From contig JAHBMJ010000697.1 in assembly GCA_018398765.1 (NCBI GenBank), positions 1-32,500 of the forward strand: DNA of 32,500 nucleotides, read 5' to 3'. Positions 1-12,651 of the stretch are shown one piece after another. The first letter of the stretch is position 1. Every line of letters begins with the position of its first letter. The notes under the pieces were generated by a model. That model was not told where the DNA came from and ran no database searches. It worked only from the letters and a program-made list of their open reading frames with translations. The translations under genes and the position numbers were made by a program. This DNA comes from Chromera velia (taxonomy: Eukaryota > Sar > Chromeraceae).

Positions 1-1026
<1,026 letters not shown>

Positions 1027-1540
1027 ATATGTTTACATGTGTATCTTCCTTAGTTCAATTCTTTTTGTCCTATTGATCTTCGATTGAACGTCTCTTTTAC
1101 GTAGCACACAGAGCCAGAAGCGATAGAAAAAAGACAGTGGCGAGACCGAAGGGGGGGGTCGTGCGTGATGTTGTGTGTTGGAATTGCGGTTGCTCGTCTG
1201 GCATGTCAGGATTGAGAGTGTGCGCATTGGTACTGCGGCCTGTGCCAGGACGATTTTAAATTGTACGCGCGACCGATCGTTCATGGGGTAGTGTTTGAGC
1301 CATGCCGAAATGTATTGATTTTTCGCGCCGTACGTGTATTTGGCATCGAATTGGCATACATCCGTCTATCTATACATGTGTACTGAGATACAGGCATGTG
1401 AGATTTCGAGTAGAAGGACTGCTCTTCCACTGAACACAGTGCTGCCGCCTACTAGCACAGTGCGGAGACGGTTAGGACATACGTTACAGCTGTCTGAAGT
1501 AACTCCATTTCTAAGGTAACACTAATTCATCTCTCTGTAA

Positions 1541-1575
1541 GTCTGTCTATCTGTCTGTCTGTCTGTCTGTGTCTG
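1541..1575. repeat. (TCTG)n microsatellite
   Basis: Short run of TCTG/TCTA units in otherwise pyrimidine-rich spacer. The surrounding 1027-2350 has no coding region I can support. Confidence 0.8.
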
Positions 1576-1884
1576 GGTCTCTGCCCCTCTTTCCGTCTCT
1601 ATGCTTGTCTCTCCTTCCTTTGTATGTCAAGCGGTCAATTCATTCGGCCGTCAGTTGAATCTGGCTTTCTCTCTCTTTGACCGGAGGTCTATCTTTCTGA
1701 TTGCATATCTGTACATTCATCCCTCCATCCTTCTGCCTACTCCTCTCATCTGCTCATCCATCGATCTATCTCTCTGTAGTTTTGTCTGTATGAATGCCTG
1801 CCTGTCTGTCTGTCTGTTAGTCTCTTTTCTCTGTCTCCTTTCTTCGTTTCTTTTCTTTGTCACCTTTCTTCGTTTCTTTTCTCT

Positions 1885-1960
1885 GTCTCTATCCTCTGTC
1901 TTTTTTCTCTCTCTGTTCTCTCTCTGTTTTCTCTCTGTTCTCTCTCTGTTCTCTCTCTGT

Positions 1961-2044
<84 letters not shown>

Positions 2045-2100
2045 GCTTGCTTACTTACTTACTTGCTTTCTTACTCTCTTACTTACTTTCTTTGATTGAT
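1885..2100. repeat. Compound (CT)n / (CTTT)n / (CTTA)n microsatellite
   Basis: CTCTCTGTTCT units pass into pure (CT)n near 1970-2000, then (CTTT)n to about 2043, then (TTAC)n and (TTGA)n. It makes long Leu/Phe/Ser open frames that are artefacts of the repeat. Confidence 0.9.
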
Positions 2101-2350
2101 TGATTGAACCAACTGTGCATCTATTCATCCACCCATCTCCCTGTCTGTCGGTCTGTCTGTCTATTGATGTAATCCTTGATGCACGTATCGACTCTCTCTG
2201 TCCCCTCCACGGATAAAGAGTGGGATTGACAAACAAAAACCGCAGCGAATTTGAAGAAAGAAAAGGGGCAAGAGCGGGCATTGCAGCAACGAGATGAAAT
2301 GCAGAGGCGGTGAAGGAACAAGGGCGTAAAGAGCCTGACGAAAGCGAGTA

Positions 2351-3201
2351 TCAAGGCAGTAATAGGAGAATAACAGAGAAGGGGGGCAGCGAATTTTCTT
2401 TTATCAAGGCACACAAAAGAGAAAGCCTTCCTTGGACTAGCTGGCGTTCTGACAACATCTTTTGAAGGACACCACATGCAGTGTTGATGAAGTACATGTC
2501 ACACGGTGACCACATCTGATAGATCCTTTCATACAGTACAAGTGACATACTCGGGATGAAATTTCCTCAAAACTCCGGAGGTAAGAGGGGGCAAGCAAGA
2601 AGACCCAGAGCATCACCCCGAACAGCTTGCTGAAGTGAGCGGAACCTGCCGAACATCTTACCTGAACCTACCGAGCCCTCATCGCCCTCCCGACCTCCCA
2701 GCTGGCATTCGTCCTCACCATGTTGCTCCGCCACTTCAATCTGCACGTACAGCTGAAAAGAGGCCCGTGCACGCATCTCCTGTGTATCGTCTAGTCGCAG
2801 CCGTCTGCGCAAGTCCAGCCAGCATGTGGGCGCAAGTCCACAGACCCTTCAAAACCCTGTGACAAAACACACCAGAACGAGTAACGCCTTCAGAACAAGT
2901 TGAAAGCAAAAGACAGGAGGAAAAAAGACGACATGGGAACATGCTTCTCTAGCTTATACAGTGCTTGTAGCGCATTTGAAAGGAGACGAGCACATCCATT
3001 TGAGTGTGTCCACGCTTTCCTGTGCCCCCTTCTCTGCTTACCTACCTTTTTGTTTCTCCCCGATAGACAGTCATTGAGTGTATACCAAAGTGTCAAGAAT
3101 GAGGCAAGCTTCTCTCTACCTTCTACTGCCTCGATTGCCCTCGAGAGCTGACCGGTGCTCAGTGTGTCAAACTGAGTCTCTCCCTTTTCAGGAAAGCACA
3201 T
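2351..3201 (-). CDS. Possible spliced gene of unknown function, incomplete model
   Basis: Three patches on the minus strand look coding, but I cannot join them into one frame. The first runs from an ATG at 3201 to a good donor (AAG then GTAGGT) ending at 3046. It gives 52 residues with helical, charged character, including SRAIEAVEGREKLASFLTL. The second lies near 2660-2800, with LDDTQEMRARASFQLYVQIE, and ends at a GTAAGA donor. The third, near 2400-2540, contains LYERIYQMWSPCDMYFINT. A clean acceptor (TTTTGTCACAG) sits at about 2860, but its in-phase frame meets a TAG after 21 codons. No family is recognised. The ATG at 3201 is about 800 bases from the squalene synthase start, so the two would be divergently transcribed. 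It could also be a pseudogene or chance. Confidence 0.22.
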
Positions 3202-4005
3202 GACTCATTCCTACTACATGCTCTGGCACCGAATAGAAACTGCACAGAAACAGACATCTATATATAGTGTTAAACGGACATTTGTGACTGCGTCATTATA
3301 TGACATGCGCCAACAAAATGGAATATTTGGGCTGTGGCATGGCTGTGGCGCAAAAAACCAGGGCCCTCCGCGACCTTCCCAGCGAGTAAGTCCCATGTTT
3401 CAGGGTTAACCAGTATGGCTCTGCGTCGCTTCGTCTGGCCCCTTTCGGCCAGTTAAAAGAGGTCGCACTTTTTGTTCCCTGGCTCCTTTTTCCTTTATAG
3501 TTCGATTGAAGAAGTTTGTCAAGACTGCATGCAGTGGCGCGCCATGTGCCCCTATATACATGCAGTACGTACGTACTAGCTACGTACGCCGCCGCATATG
3601 CAGCACTTGGGCGCCGCCGCGCGATTCGATCATGCAGATGTTCGTCGACCGAAGCGAAAGCAGCTGCATGTACGTATAATTTAGGTGCGAAAGCATGGCT
3701 CCTTCTGTCAGACTGGCAGGAAGAGTTTCGATTCTGTGAAACGAAAACATCCCCCTCAGCCTGCAGCCCGAGTCACTCGTGTTTCAGATTTTGTGCGAAG
3801 GACTTCAGGAACGATAACTGTAAGGAATTTGGGACCTCTTTTCTTCTTTTCAGTCTGACGTTTCCTTTAGTCGCCTTTCTGGCCGTCTCATTTGCCAGTT
3901 CCACTTTCCACCGCGCCGCGTAGTAGGAGGGCAGGGCACTTGCTGTCCGTCTTCTCCATTCCTTCCATCTCCGCCTGTCCGCTTACACCCTAGATCCTTC
4001 GAACC
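3202..4005 (+). other. Upstream region of squalene synthase
   Basis: No gene is supported here. Repeated ACGT/GTAC steps occur at 3565-3590, and a TATAATTTA string lies at about 3677. A pyrimidine-rich leader precedes the ATG at 4006. Promoter elements cannot be assigned from sequence alone. Confidence 0.3.
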
Positions 4006-5676
4006 ATGCTGACATTATTTTCGCGAATACAGGATCTCGTTTTTCTTCGGCCCACAGCGGCGAACTTGGTGAACCTCATCACGCTTTTGCCGTTCTTCTA
4101 CTTTCTTGCCAGACTTTGTTCAGTATGTCTGAGCAAAAAGAAGAAGGGAGAAAAAACGAAACCCAAAGCTCCGCTTCACGTGAGGATCTGGTCTCTTATG
4201 AGCCACCCCGACGAGCTCTTTGCTCTGATTCTCTACCTTCTCTCAAAGAGAACGCGGTTACCAAAGAATCTTCAAGCAGATGAGGCCTACTGTTTCCTCA
4301 TGCTCACTAAGGTCTCCCGAAGTTTCGCTGCTGTGATCCTGGAAGTACACGAGGAGCTCAGGATGGCCATCTGCGTCTTCTACCTTGTCCTGAGAGGTCT
4401 GGACACGATAGAGGACGACATGAAGATACCGATGGAAGAGAAGTTGAAGGAACTCGAGGCCTTCCCGTCTCGTCTCGACACACCGGGATGGAACTGCAAG
4501 GGGAAGGGTTACGGTGAGGGAGACGAGTGCTCCCTTCTAGAGAACTTCGAGAACGTCATTGCGGTGTACGGAAAGCTGAAGGAACCCTACAGAGGTGTGA
4601 TTCAAAGAGCGTGTGCAGAAATGAGTGAGGGCATGAGGGAATTTCTCCAAAACTCTGGGACTCCAGAGAAGATAGAGGACTATGATCGGTCGGTTAGCTG
4701 GGGGGGGATCTGTTTTCTATCTTATGCATACTCAAATTCAGAAGGAAAAGCATACGGAATGGGAAAGGAAGGGGCCTTCTGATCTTCTGCGCAGCTCTTT
4801 CTCGAGTGCTAAGGTTTCCATGCAGAAGGCTTCTGTGCCCCTTTTCGATGCTGCTGATTCCTTTGCGTTCCGCGTTTCCCCCATTGTTCTCACTGGCTCG
4901 TTCCTTTGGCTCTCTGCCTCCCTCTGTATCGCCCTGCCTGCCTGTCTGTCTGACTTCCTCTGATCAAGGGCATAAAAAAGCCTCCATCTGCTCGACAGTC
5001 TTGGTCTGCGCGTACTTGCCTGTCTGTCCCTGCGTCTGTGTCTGTCCGTGCCTGCGCAATCGAACGCGACCAGAGTCCGTCTGTCGTGTTCATGCGCTTG
5101 TGCATTTACTTCAAAGCATCACATCTGCGTGGGCTGCGCGTCTGTTGTATGTGGATGCAGGTACTGCTACTTTGTTGCCGGTCTGGTGGGGACGGGGCTG
5201 ACCGAGCTATTCGATCTGTCCGGCATGGTCTGGAACGACGCGAGGTCGCAACAGTCCCAGTCACAAGGGCAGCAGAGAAAAGGGGGGAGCAGCGTCCGAC
5301 AGAAGGAGAAGGGACAGAGTGCGGGTGCAGTGCCCTCAGTGGACGCCCAGGAGAGGAGACGGCTGGCGATCTCCATGGGCCTGTTTCTGCAGAAGACCAA
5401 CATCATCAGGTCAGGCAGGCAGCGATGCAGGAGACAGCCTCGGCCTTCTTTCAACTTTCTTTCCTCGCTTCTTTCTGCTTTGCCTTCGTCGGCCTGCCGT
5501 CACGTCCATAAAATCGCAAATGCACGATCAAGTGTGTGTTTCGAGTATTTTCGTCTGCGTTCTTCGATTCGCGTCTTCACAGAGAGAGAGGAAGGGGGGG
5601 AGCGGGGAGGACAGAGAGCGTCGGGGAGGAGAAACTTTTGCTTCGGAGGGTTTGTTCAAGGGACGATACACACACA

Positions 5677-5715
<39 letters not shown>

Positions 5716-5719
5716 TTGT

Positions 5720-5763
<44 letters not shown>

Positions 5764-7438
5764 GAGAGTGCCTGTTTGACAAGGTTGTGCTCCTCTCTTG
5801 TGTGTGTACAGGGACTACCGTGAAGATATCGAAGAGACGCCCCCGAGACAATTTTGGCCTCGGGAAATTTGGGGGAAGTCAGTCAGGGTGGGAGGGAGAT
5901 GGGGAGCAGCGACGCAGGTTCTCCGTTCTCACACACTCTTTCTGCGTGGGCTTATAAGAATTCCGTCTCGCGTCTTCTTCTATCCTTTTGCTTGATGCCG
6001 TCATATGGCGCTTCAGAGTCCTCCTCTCCCCTTCTCGTTTCCTTCCGTCGCCAATTTCTTCCTTGTCTGACGAGCAGAATTTCTGTCAGTGGATGTCGAA
6101 GCTTTGCTGCTGCAAGCGTTTGTGCGACAAAAGGTATCGCAAAATACAGAACCTCTTCTGGACCACGTTCAGTGCACCGGGAACACAAACGCACCTGCGT
6201 GCGTACACACCTACACGAATCAACTTTTCTGCTTGATCTGACGCGCGCAGGTACGTGAGGAAGTTCGAGTTGATGAGAGACCCCGCTCACGCCCCCACGT
6301 CTCTTCGGTGTCTGGACGCCATGGTAGCCGACGCCCTCCGCCACGTCCCCGACTGCCTCCAGTACCTCTCGATGATTGGGGAACCCTCAATATTCAGGTT
6401 TTGCGCTATTCCTCAGGTCAGTCCGTTGGACGTACGGGTGGTGTGGCTAGGGCCCTCGTGTCCGTCTGCATGTCACTGATGAAGTTTGTCACGATGAGTC
6501 AGTCGCCTGTACCCCTGCGTGTGGTGACAATTTTGCGTTTTTCTGTCCTCTCGCACCTGACAGTCCTCTTTGTGCTTGTGGTTTGCAGAAGACTTCTTTT
6601 GGTTCGTGGCTCTTTCATTTCCTTTCCGGCTTCTGCAATCTGTTTGCTTTTTCCATATTTCTGTTGTCTGTGTTTCTCTCAGGTGATGGCCATTTCCACC
6701 CTCGAGCGGTGTCTCCACAATCGGGATATCTTCCTCTCTCCTGAGCCTGTGAAGATTCGGAAAGGAGAGGTTGGTCTGTCTGTCGCTTTGTGTGCTTCTC
6801 CCTCTGCTTCCATCTCTGTCTCTCCTGGGGTACTCTTCCTGCTTCTTCTTTTCCCTGCCATAATTCCTGTTTCTCAGCTCTCTCTCTTCCTGTGAGGAGA
6901 CAGGGGGTCTGCTTTTCATTGGGAGAGACGGCTTCGATGGATGAATCTGTAGAATCATGTTTTTATTGTATTTATATGAATACGTTTCTGTGCGCACGTG
7001 CAGGCTGCGAAGTTGATTCTCCGGAGCGGTGACATGAAGGGCGCAGAGGGGAGCTTTGACTTCTACCTGTCTGTGATGCGCAGGCGCGCAGAGGCCTTGT
7101 TGGAGACGGCAGCGATGGAAGAGGAGGAGGAGGAAGATGAGGCCTCCAGTGGGCATGTGGGAGATGAGAGGGATGCCGGGGTCGGTGGGACCTCGTACAG
7201 GGCCCACTACTCCTCCGAGACTCGGCATACGGGCCCCGGCGCTTCGTCCAGGCCCACCTCTGCCGGGTGTTCGTGTAACCAGATGCCCTCCCACTGTCCC
7301 GCGTGTCTGCCTGACGACTTCCCGACGAACACCAAGACAGAAGCCATCCAAGTCCTGAAGGCCCTCGATAGAGCTCAGGCAGCGGTAGCGTTGCACAGGG
7401 CAAGAGGGAATTCGGATTGGCAGAGGGCAGGGCGATAG
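4006..7438 (+). CDS. Squalene synthase (farnesyl-diphosphate farnesyltransferase), six exons
   Basis: Exons 4006-4688, 5161-5409, 5812-5877, 6251-6416, 6683-6769 and 7004-7438 join in phase to give 561 aa. The enzyme condenses two farnesyl diphosphates through presqualene diphosphate to squalene, using NADPH, at the ER membrane, the first committed step to sterols. Family motifs in order: SRSFAAVI (104-111), first Asp-rich motif DTIEDD (133-138), YCYFVAGLVGTGL (229-241), MGLFLQKTNIIR leading across an intron into the second Asp-rich motif DYRED (312-316), FCAIPQVMA (383-391) and VKIRKGE (411-417). All catalytic motifs are present. Odd points: a hydrophobic segment at about 20-43 followed by KKKK replaces the usual C-terminal anchor; the loop between 250 and 298 carries a Gln/Ser/Lys-rich insert; and the last 110 residues form an acidic, Cys-bearing tail with no membrane helix. 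Every intron boundary was chosen by motif continuity and phase. The ATG is the first in frame and gives the anchor. Confidence 0.93.
5667..5769. repeat. (CA)n-(TG)n-(GA)n compound microsatellite in squalene synthase intron 2
   Basis: ACACACAC runs into GTGTGTGT, which can fold on itself, and then into (GA)n with one interruption. It lies wholly inside intron 5410-5811. Confidence 0.92.
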
Positions 7439-8535
7439 AAAAGGAAAGAAGGGCGGTGAGGGAAGAAAAAAGAGAAAGGACCTGGTTGATCAGATTAGGA
7501 AGGGGTAGGAGGAAGTTGGATGCGAGGGGGGAAGAGGGGGAATGCATATCCTGCTGGAAAGGTAATGTGCGTTCCCTTTTTTCCCTTCTTTCTTTTCCTA
7601 ACGTGCTCCGTTTCTTTTCTCTGTCAACAACCAGCCCGTGGAACAACCTTCCTTCCTTTTCTATTTGTGTGTGTCAAGGAGGGGAGTGGGGGGACAGGAG
7701 TTCGCTTGCAACCATGGGTTGGTTTCTTCTCTTTCAACTTTTTCCTCGCTTCAGTCTGTCTTTCCGTCCGTTCTGCTTTTACTCTTCTTTTTTCTCCACC
7801 GCTACTCGAAAAGACGTGCCCATGCACCCTTCCTTTTCTTGCTGCCTCTATGTGCATAGCCAATCGAAACTTCTTCCTTGAGACACCACCAGAGTCGGGT
7901 GGCAAGAGAAGAAACAGAAGAAGAGATGCAGTAGAAAAAAAACCACCACCCATCTGTTTGTTCGTCCGTTTGCTGAGCGACCGGGATGCGTTGAGAGAGC
8001 GAGGTTTTTTTTTTCTTTCTTCTTCTCTTTATTCTTTCTTCCTCAAATTCCTCTTTCTGGAGGAGGGGGGGGTGCTGCTCCTCTCTCTTTCCGCAATTTT
8101 GGCTCTTTCCTTCCTTCCTCACCTTCTTTTCTGGTTCCTTGCTTGCTTATTCAGTTCCTTTCAGCCTTCCAGCGTCCCTCCCACCTTCGCCCTACGTCTT
8201 CTTATAGAAGCGCTGACTTCAGACGAAAAACGACAAAGGCCAAAAGACACAGCCCGAATCCTTCCCGCATTTTGCCTGCCTTCTTGTAAGATTTTTTTGG
8301 ACTCAAAAGCCCTTCTGGAGTCTGAGCTACTGCCCGCGTGCGTGTTTGTACTCCTTTCTCTTCTTGGTAGCTTGGTTTGTTTGCTTGTCTGCAGTGAGGT
8401 GAATCTTGCCTGCCTAGTGGATGTATGAGCATGCAGACGAATGGATGATCCCTTGGAGGGATGATCTGTTCTTCTCTTCTGTTGTCTTCTCTTGTCTCGT
8501 CTTGTCTGGTTGTTGAGGGGGGAAATGAAAATGAA

Positions 8536-8564
8536 ATGAATGAATGAATGAATGAATGAATGAT
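8536..8564. repeat. (AATG)n microsatellite
   Basis: Seven consecutive GAATGAAT-type tetranucleotide units inside the spacer. Confidence 0.85.
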
Positions 8565-10564
8565 AAATGAGCATAGGGGAGGGGAGCAGATGGATGCATC
8601 AATGATGAATGAATGAACTGATGGGTTTACGCCCGCTTCCTTCTTTTCTTTCTTTTTCGATCGATCGACTGGGCAAGCGCTTTGCCGGTCGGTCATGTGG
8701 TGGGTTCTGTCATTCAATCAAGTTTCGGTCTGTCATATTGCCAGCTTAAAGGGTCTCCCTCGTTTCATTTCGGTTCCTTCGTCCGTCTGTCTGCCTGTAT
8801 GTCTGCTCATCTGCTTGCTTCCAATGAAGTCTTCGTTCTTCTGTCTTCCTGCCTGATTGTCTGCTAGCTGTTGGCTCGCCTCCACCGGTGCTCTTCGTCG
8901 CCGTGACCTTCCCTCCTTTTTTTCTATTCTATTTGTGACAGTTGAGTGCATACCGTGATTCTTCTTTCTGTTTCTTTTTCTTCCTTGTTCTTCATTGTTC
9001 GTCTGCCTACCTGCCTGCGCCTCTACCCGTCCGCCTTTCTTTTCCGTTTACTTTTTCTCTGCACAAACGTCCTCAAAGTCCCTCCCTCAAGGGTTTTTCC
9101 CTCGTCTCTCTCGTTCCTTGCTTTCACTTTTCTCAGACGAAGCAGCCCGTCTGTTTTGAGTGACAAGACGAAGGAACACGAGCAGGAAGGCTCACGCTCG
9201 CACTCATTTCTCCCTGTACCAGTTCCGTTCCCTTCTATCTCCCGAGTTGAGATGAGAGCTTCGCTTCGATAGTTCGGGCAGACAAGGCAATCCCCTCTCT
9301 AGTCAGTGGGGTACCCCAGTCCTCGCATGCAGGCCTCCCTCCACCCCTCCAACCAACGTGCATTTTCCCTCTTTCTTTCCACAACTCGTCTGTTCACCGC
9401 CCTTGTGATCTTATCTCTGTCTGCGTGAGCGTGCGTGGGAGTGTGAATATCTACGTGTTGAATGTCCTCTTACATTGTTTCAAACAATCGGTCAATATGT
9501 GAATATGTATCGGAAAAAGAAGGAAAACGATCCTGCCTGACCTGATGTAAAAAAAAGAAAACGAGAGAAACGAAAAGCGCGGAAGAGAAAAAAGGAGAGG
9601 TGCAGAAAGTCTCTCGCAGAAGCATGAGCCGTCCATCCCCAAATGACGTTTATTGCTCCACCTTGGAAGGATTCCGTCAACTCCAAAGAAGAGGTTTTTC
9701 TTTTCTGCCTTTCAGTCTGAAGTCTAGCGCATATGCAAAAAGATAGCGCATCATGGTGGAAGAGAGAAGAGAAGAGGTACCGAAGACCAAGTGACGGGGC
9801 AAAAGCGAAATGTACAAAAGTTCTTGGAGGGTTATAGGGAGAGAAAGAAAGATATGGGCATTCAGGCCGTTCTGGAAAAGAAGTGTATGTGTGTCAGACG
9901 GTTCTTCACGGCTGTTAGAGAAGAGAAGGGGCCTGCAAAAGTGACAATGAAAAAAAGGCAGTCTTCGAATCGGTGTGTCGAAAGTCCTTCCCTTCGTCAG
10001 ACAGGAGACTGAGCGAATTTGAGGAGACTGGCAAGAGGGTGCAACGAGGGCATGCAACATCGTTGACATTGTGATGCTTGTCTGCAGGGTCGATATAGGT
10101 TCGTTTCTTTCTTCTTTCTCTTTATCGCAGAGTGTCAATCTATCTGCGTGTTTTGCTTTGATCGTTCTGTATTGTTCTGCTGGGCGAGGGCTGGTCCTTG
10201 GCACCACAGTGGAAAGAAAAGTTGCTGGAAGAGAAGTAGACCCCTGCAACCCCATTCCACTTTCTTTTCTTTGCCTTTCACTTGCGGTTTTCTCCTCAGT
10301 CTGTTGTCCTCTCATGTCAAGAAAAAAGAGAAGAGGCAAAGAAGGCTTGCCGTCATTCATGGAAAAGAGAGATGCCAGACGGGGGTGGGGGGAACGAGAT
10401 GAAGCGGGAAGGTGAGGAGAAGACTGAAGAAGAATGGGTCTGGTGGGGGTTACCTGTCGTCTGTGTCTGTCTGCCTTTCTGTCTGTCTTTTTTGTCCTTC
10501 GATTCCACTCTTGCCTCGGGACTCGGAGAGTCAGTCACGTAGCCTAGCTGGCATTCTTCCCTTG

Positions 10565-10565
10565 C

Positions 10566-10598
<33 letters not shown>

Positions 10599-10599
10599 T
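10565..10599. repeat. (CTGT)n microsatellite
   Basis: Uninterrupted CTGT units, eight or more copies, in the spacer. Confidence 0.9.
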
Positions 10600-12651
10600 T
10601 TCGTCTGTCTGCGTGAAGGAACAATGTGGGGTGATCGACTGTTTTGTTGTTTGGTTGGTTGGTCACTCCACAGTCAGATGCGACAAAGTTTCGATCAGAA
10701 CGTTTTGGCCCAAAAGACAACAAGGGAACGAAATTTTGGGTTTGGTCAGTGGAGAAGTACAGAAGGGTCTTTTTGAAAGGGACAAGAGAGAGAGATGGGG
10801 AACGGGAACGGGGATGTTTGGGGCAAAAAGTAGGGGAGACGACAGGTGGTTGCCTCGGCCTTCCTTCCACGGTCGGGTGTTTTTGTTCTGGTTGGTGGTT
10901 GTACAGCAAAAAGCAGGAGGGGCGGCGGAAGGGAATCAATCACGACTGAAGGAGAATCTTTTAAATTGTGATCTTATTCTTTTTCTGTTCGGCCCTCTCG
11001 GTTGTGTGTTGGTTCTCATGCCTTGCCTCTACTATTTATTTGTGGCTTGATGTTTTTGGTTTTTTTGTTGTTGCTTTTACTCTGTGTTCCTTTCTTTCTA
11101 GACCCAAAGTGAAGAAGCCGAGGTGCAAAAAAGAAACGCACTCTGGGTGGTTGGCATGAGAATAATGAGGCAAGGTGCAATATGCACTCAGGTTTCTTTG
11201 CTTGTTCCTTTCTTTCTTGGTCTCGCCATTTGAACAAAGCAGATGACACAAAGGGGGTATAATGGATCGATTGATGGACTGAAGATGGGCACGAGAAGAT
11301 GTAAAGCGCTGCCCCTTCTTGTTTTGTTTGGTTATCCATTTGTGAGTGGACAGGCGCGTAAGGAGAGAGAGAGAGAGAGCCCTTCAGTAGGATTTCGGAC
11401 TCGAGCAAAGCACAAGCAGTTCACGCATAATGACCATGCGGGGGTCGGCTTTTGTCATTTATTTGTTTGGTTGGTTCCTTGTTGAGCGCTCCAAGGCACT
11501 CCGACTGTCTGTTCGGGTGATGTTAGGACTGATAGGTCCGCTATTCATTTCGTGCACCCGGTCCAGTTTTTCGTGTGGAAAGAAGTAGAAGGAGAGAGAA
11601 GTTGCAAGGGGTCGCATTGGGACTAAATCGAATGATCTGGCCGACTGCTGACTGAGGGATTCGACAGCCTTCGTTTCCTCCAGACGTTGTGGGTTGAGAT
11701 CCTGTCTGCTGTTTCTTTTGCCATTTCTGTCTTTGCTTTGCAGTGTAAGAATAAGCAAACAAATTCATTTCATTCACTAGCTAGGCCGCGGAAAGCCTCG
11801 ACCATCTTTCTCTTCTCCCTCTTCCTCATTCTTCCTCCCTTCTCCGGGTGCCACTCCAGAAATTGATGTTTTCTTTTATTCCTGGAGAGAAGGAAAAATT
11901 GGCACAAGACGTCGGTTGACGCACAAAAATGGGTCACTATGTTAAGTGCTTTCGTGCAAATTGCCTCCATAGATCGACCGAGCGGTTGATCCGTCTCTCG
12001 TGCCAGTGGGGTGGGGAAAGGGGACCTTTTCTGTTGACGTGGCCGATCGACCGACCGACCGACCCTATGTAACTAAATGCCTGCCCTTCCTGACCGAAAT
12101 GGCTTTCTTTCTTTCTTCTGCGCTCTCCTGCCTGCCTTCAACTGTCCAGGGTTAATGATGCATGATTTTGTACCTGGCACAGCAATTAAGTTGTCAGGCA
12201 GGCGAGCGCTGGACTGGCTGCATCAGTACCGACCCTCTTTCTTTCTTTCTCTCTCAAGTTCGAGTGGTCGATGTGTTACATCATGTATGCATGCATATAT
12301 TTTGCTCGATCGGTTGCCTTTGTCGAGTATTCAAAAAGGCTTGTTCGAAGACTGTGCTGGGCTGTGAATCCCTTCAATCTTGCAATTTAATTCAAAGTTC
12401 GAGATCAACTCAGATTCAACTGGATACCACTGGCAGATAAAACTAGAGACAAAGTATGCAACATGTTTGATTGTGAATTGAATTTGTGAGTGATTCTTAC
12501 ACTAGTTAATTTTCATACTCAAGTATACTGTATACCTAGCTGTATATATAAAAAAAAGAAATGCCGTAGAAATATGTGGTAAATCTAGTTGCGTCCAACT
12601 TGTAGTGCTAGGAAAAGGTTCAAGGTTCAAGGTTCACTTCGAAGTAATGAA

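Larger units (their letters stand above)
7439..12602. other. Gene-poor, pyrimidine-rich spacer
   Basis: About 5.1 kb downstream of squalene synthase. The plus strand is strongly T/C-rich to about 9.2 kb and has homopolymer and tetranucleotide runs. Open frames here, including a 302-codon one at 7520-8428, are low-complexity Phe/Leu/Ser strings without motifs or splice-supported extension. I see no RNA gene. The first part presumably holds the squalene synthase 3' UTR. Confidence 0.5.

Noticed and set aside
6082..6180. Cys-rich extra exon in squalene synthase intron 3
   Set aside because: The family motif runs directly from REIWGK to YVRKFE across the intron 5878-6250, and including the extra piece would break it.
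7520..8428. 302-codon open frame on the plus strand
   Set aside because: Phe/Leu/Ser low complexity produced by a pyrimidine-rich strand; no motif, no splice extension.
9677..10360. 227-codon open frame on the minus strand
   Set aside because: Composition follows the purine/pyrimidine skew; no recognisable domain and no supporting splice sites.
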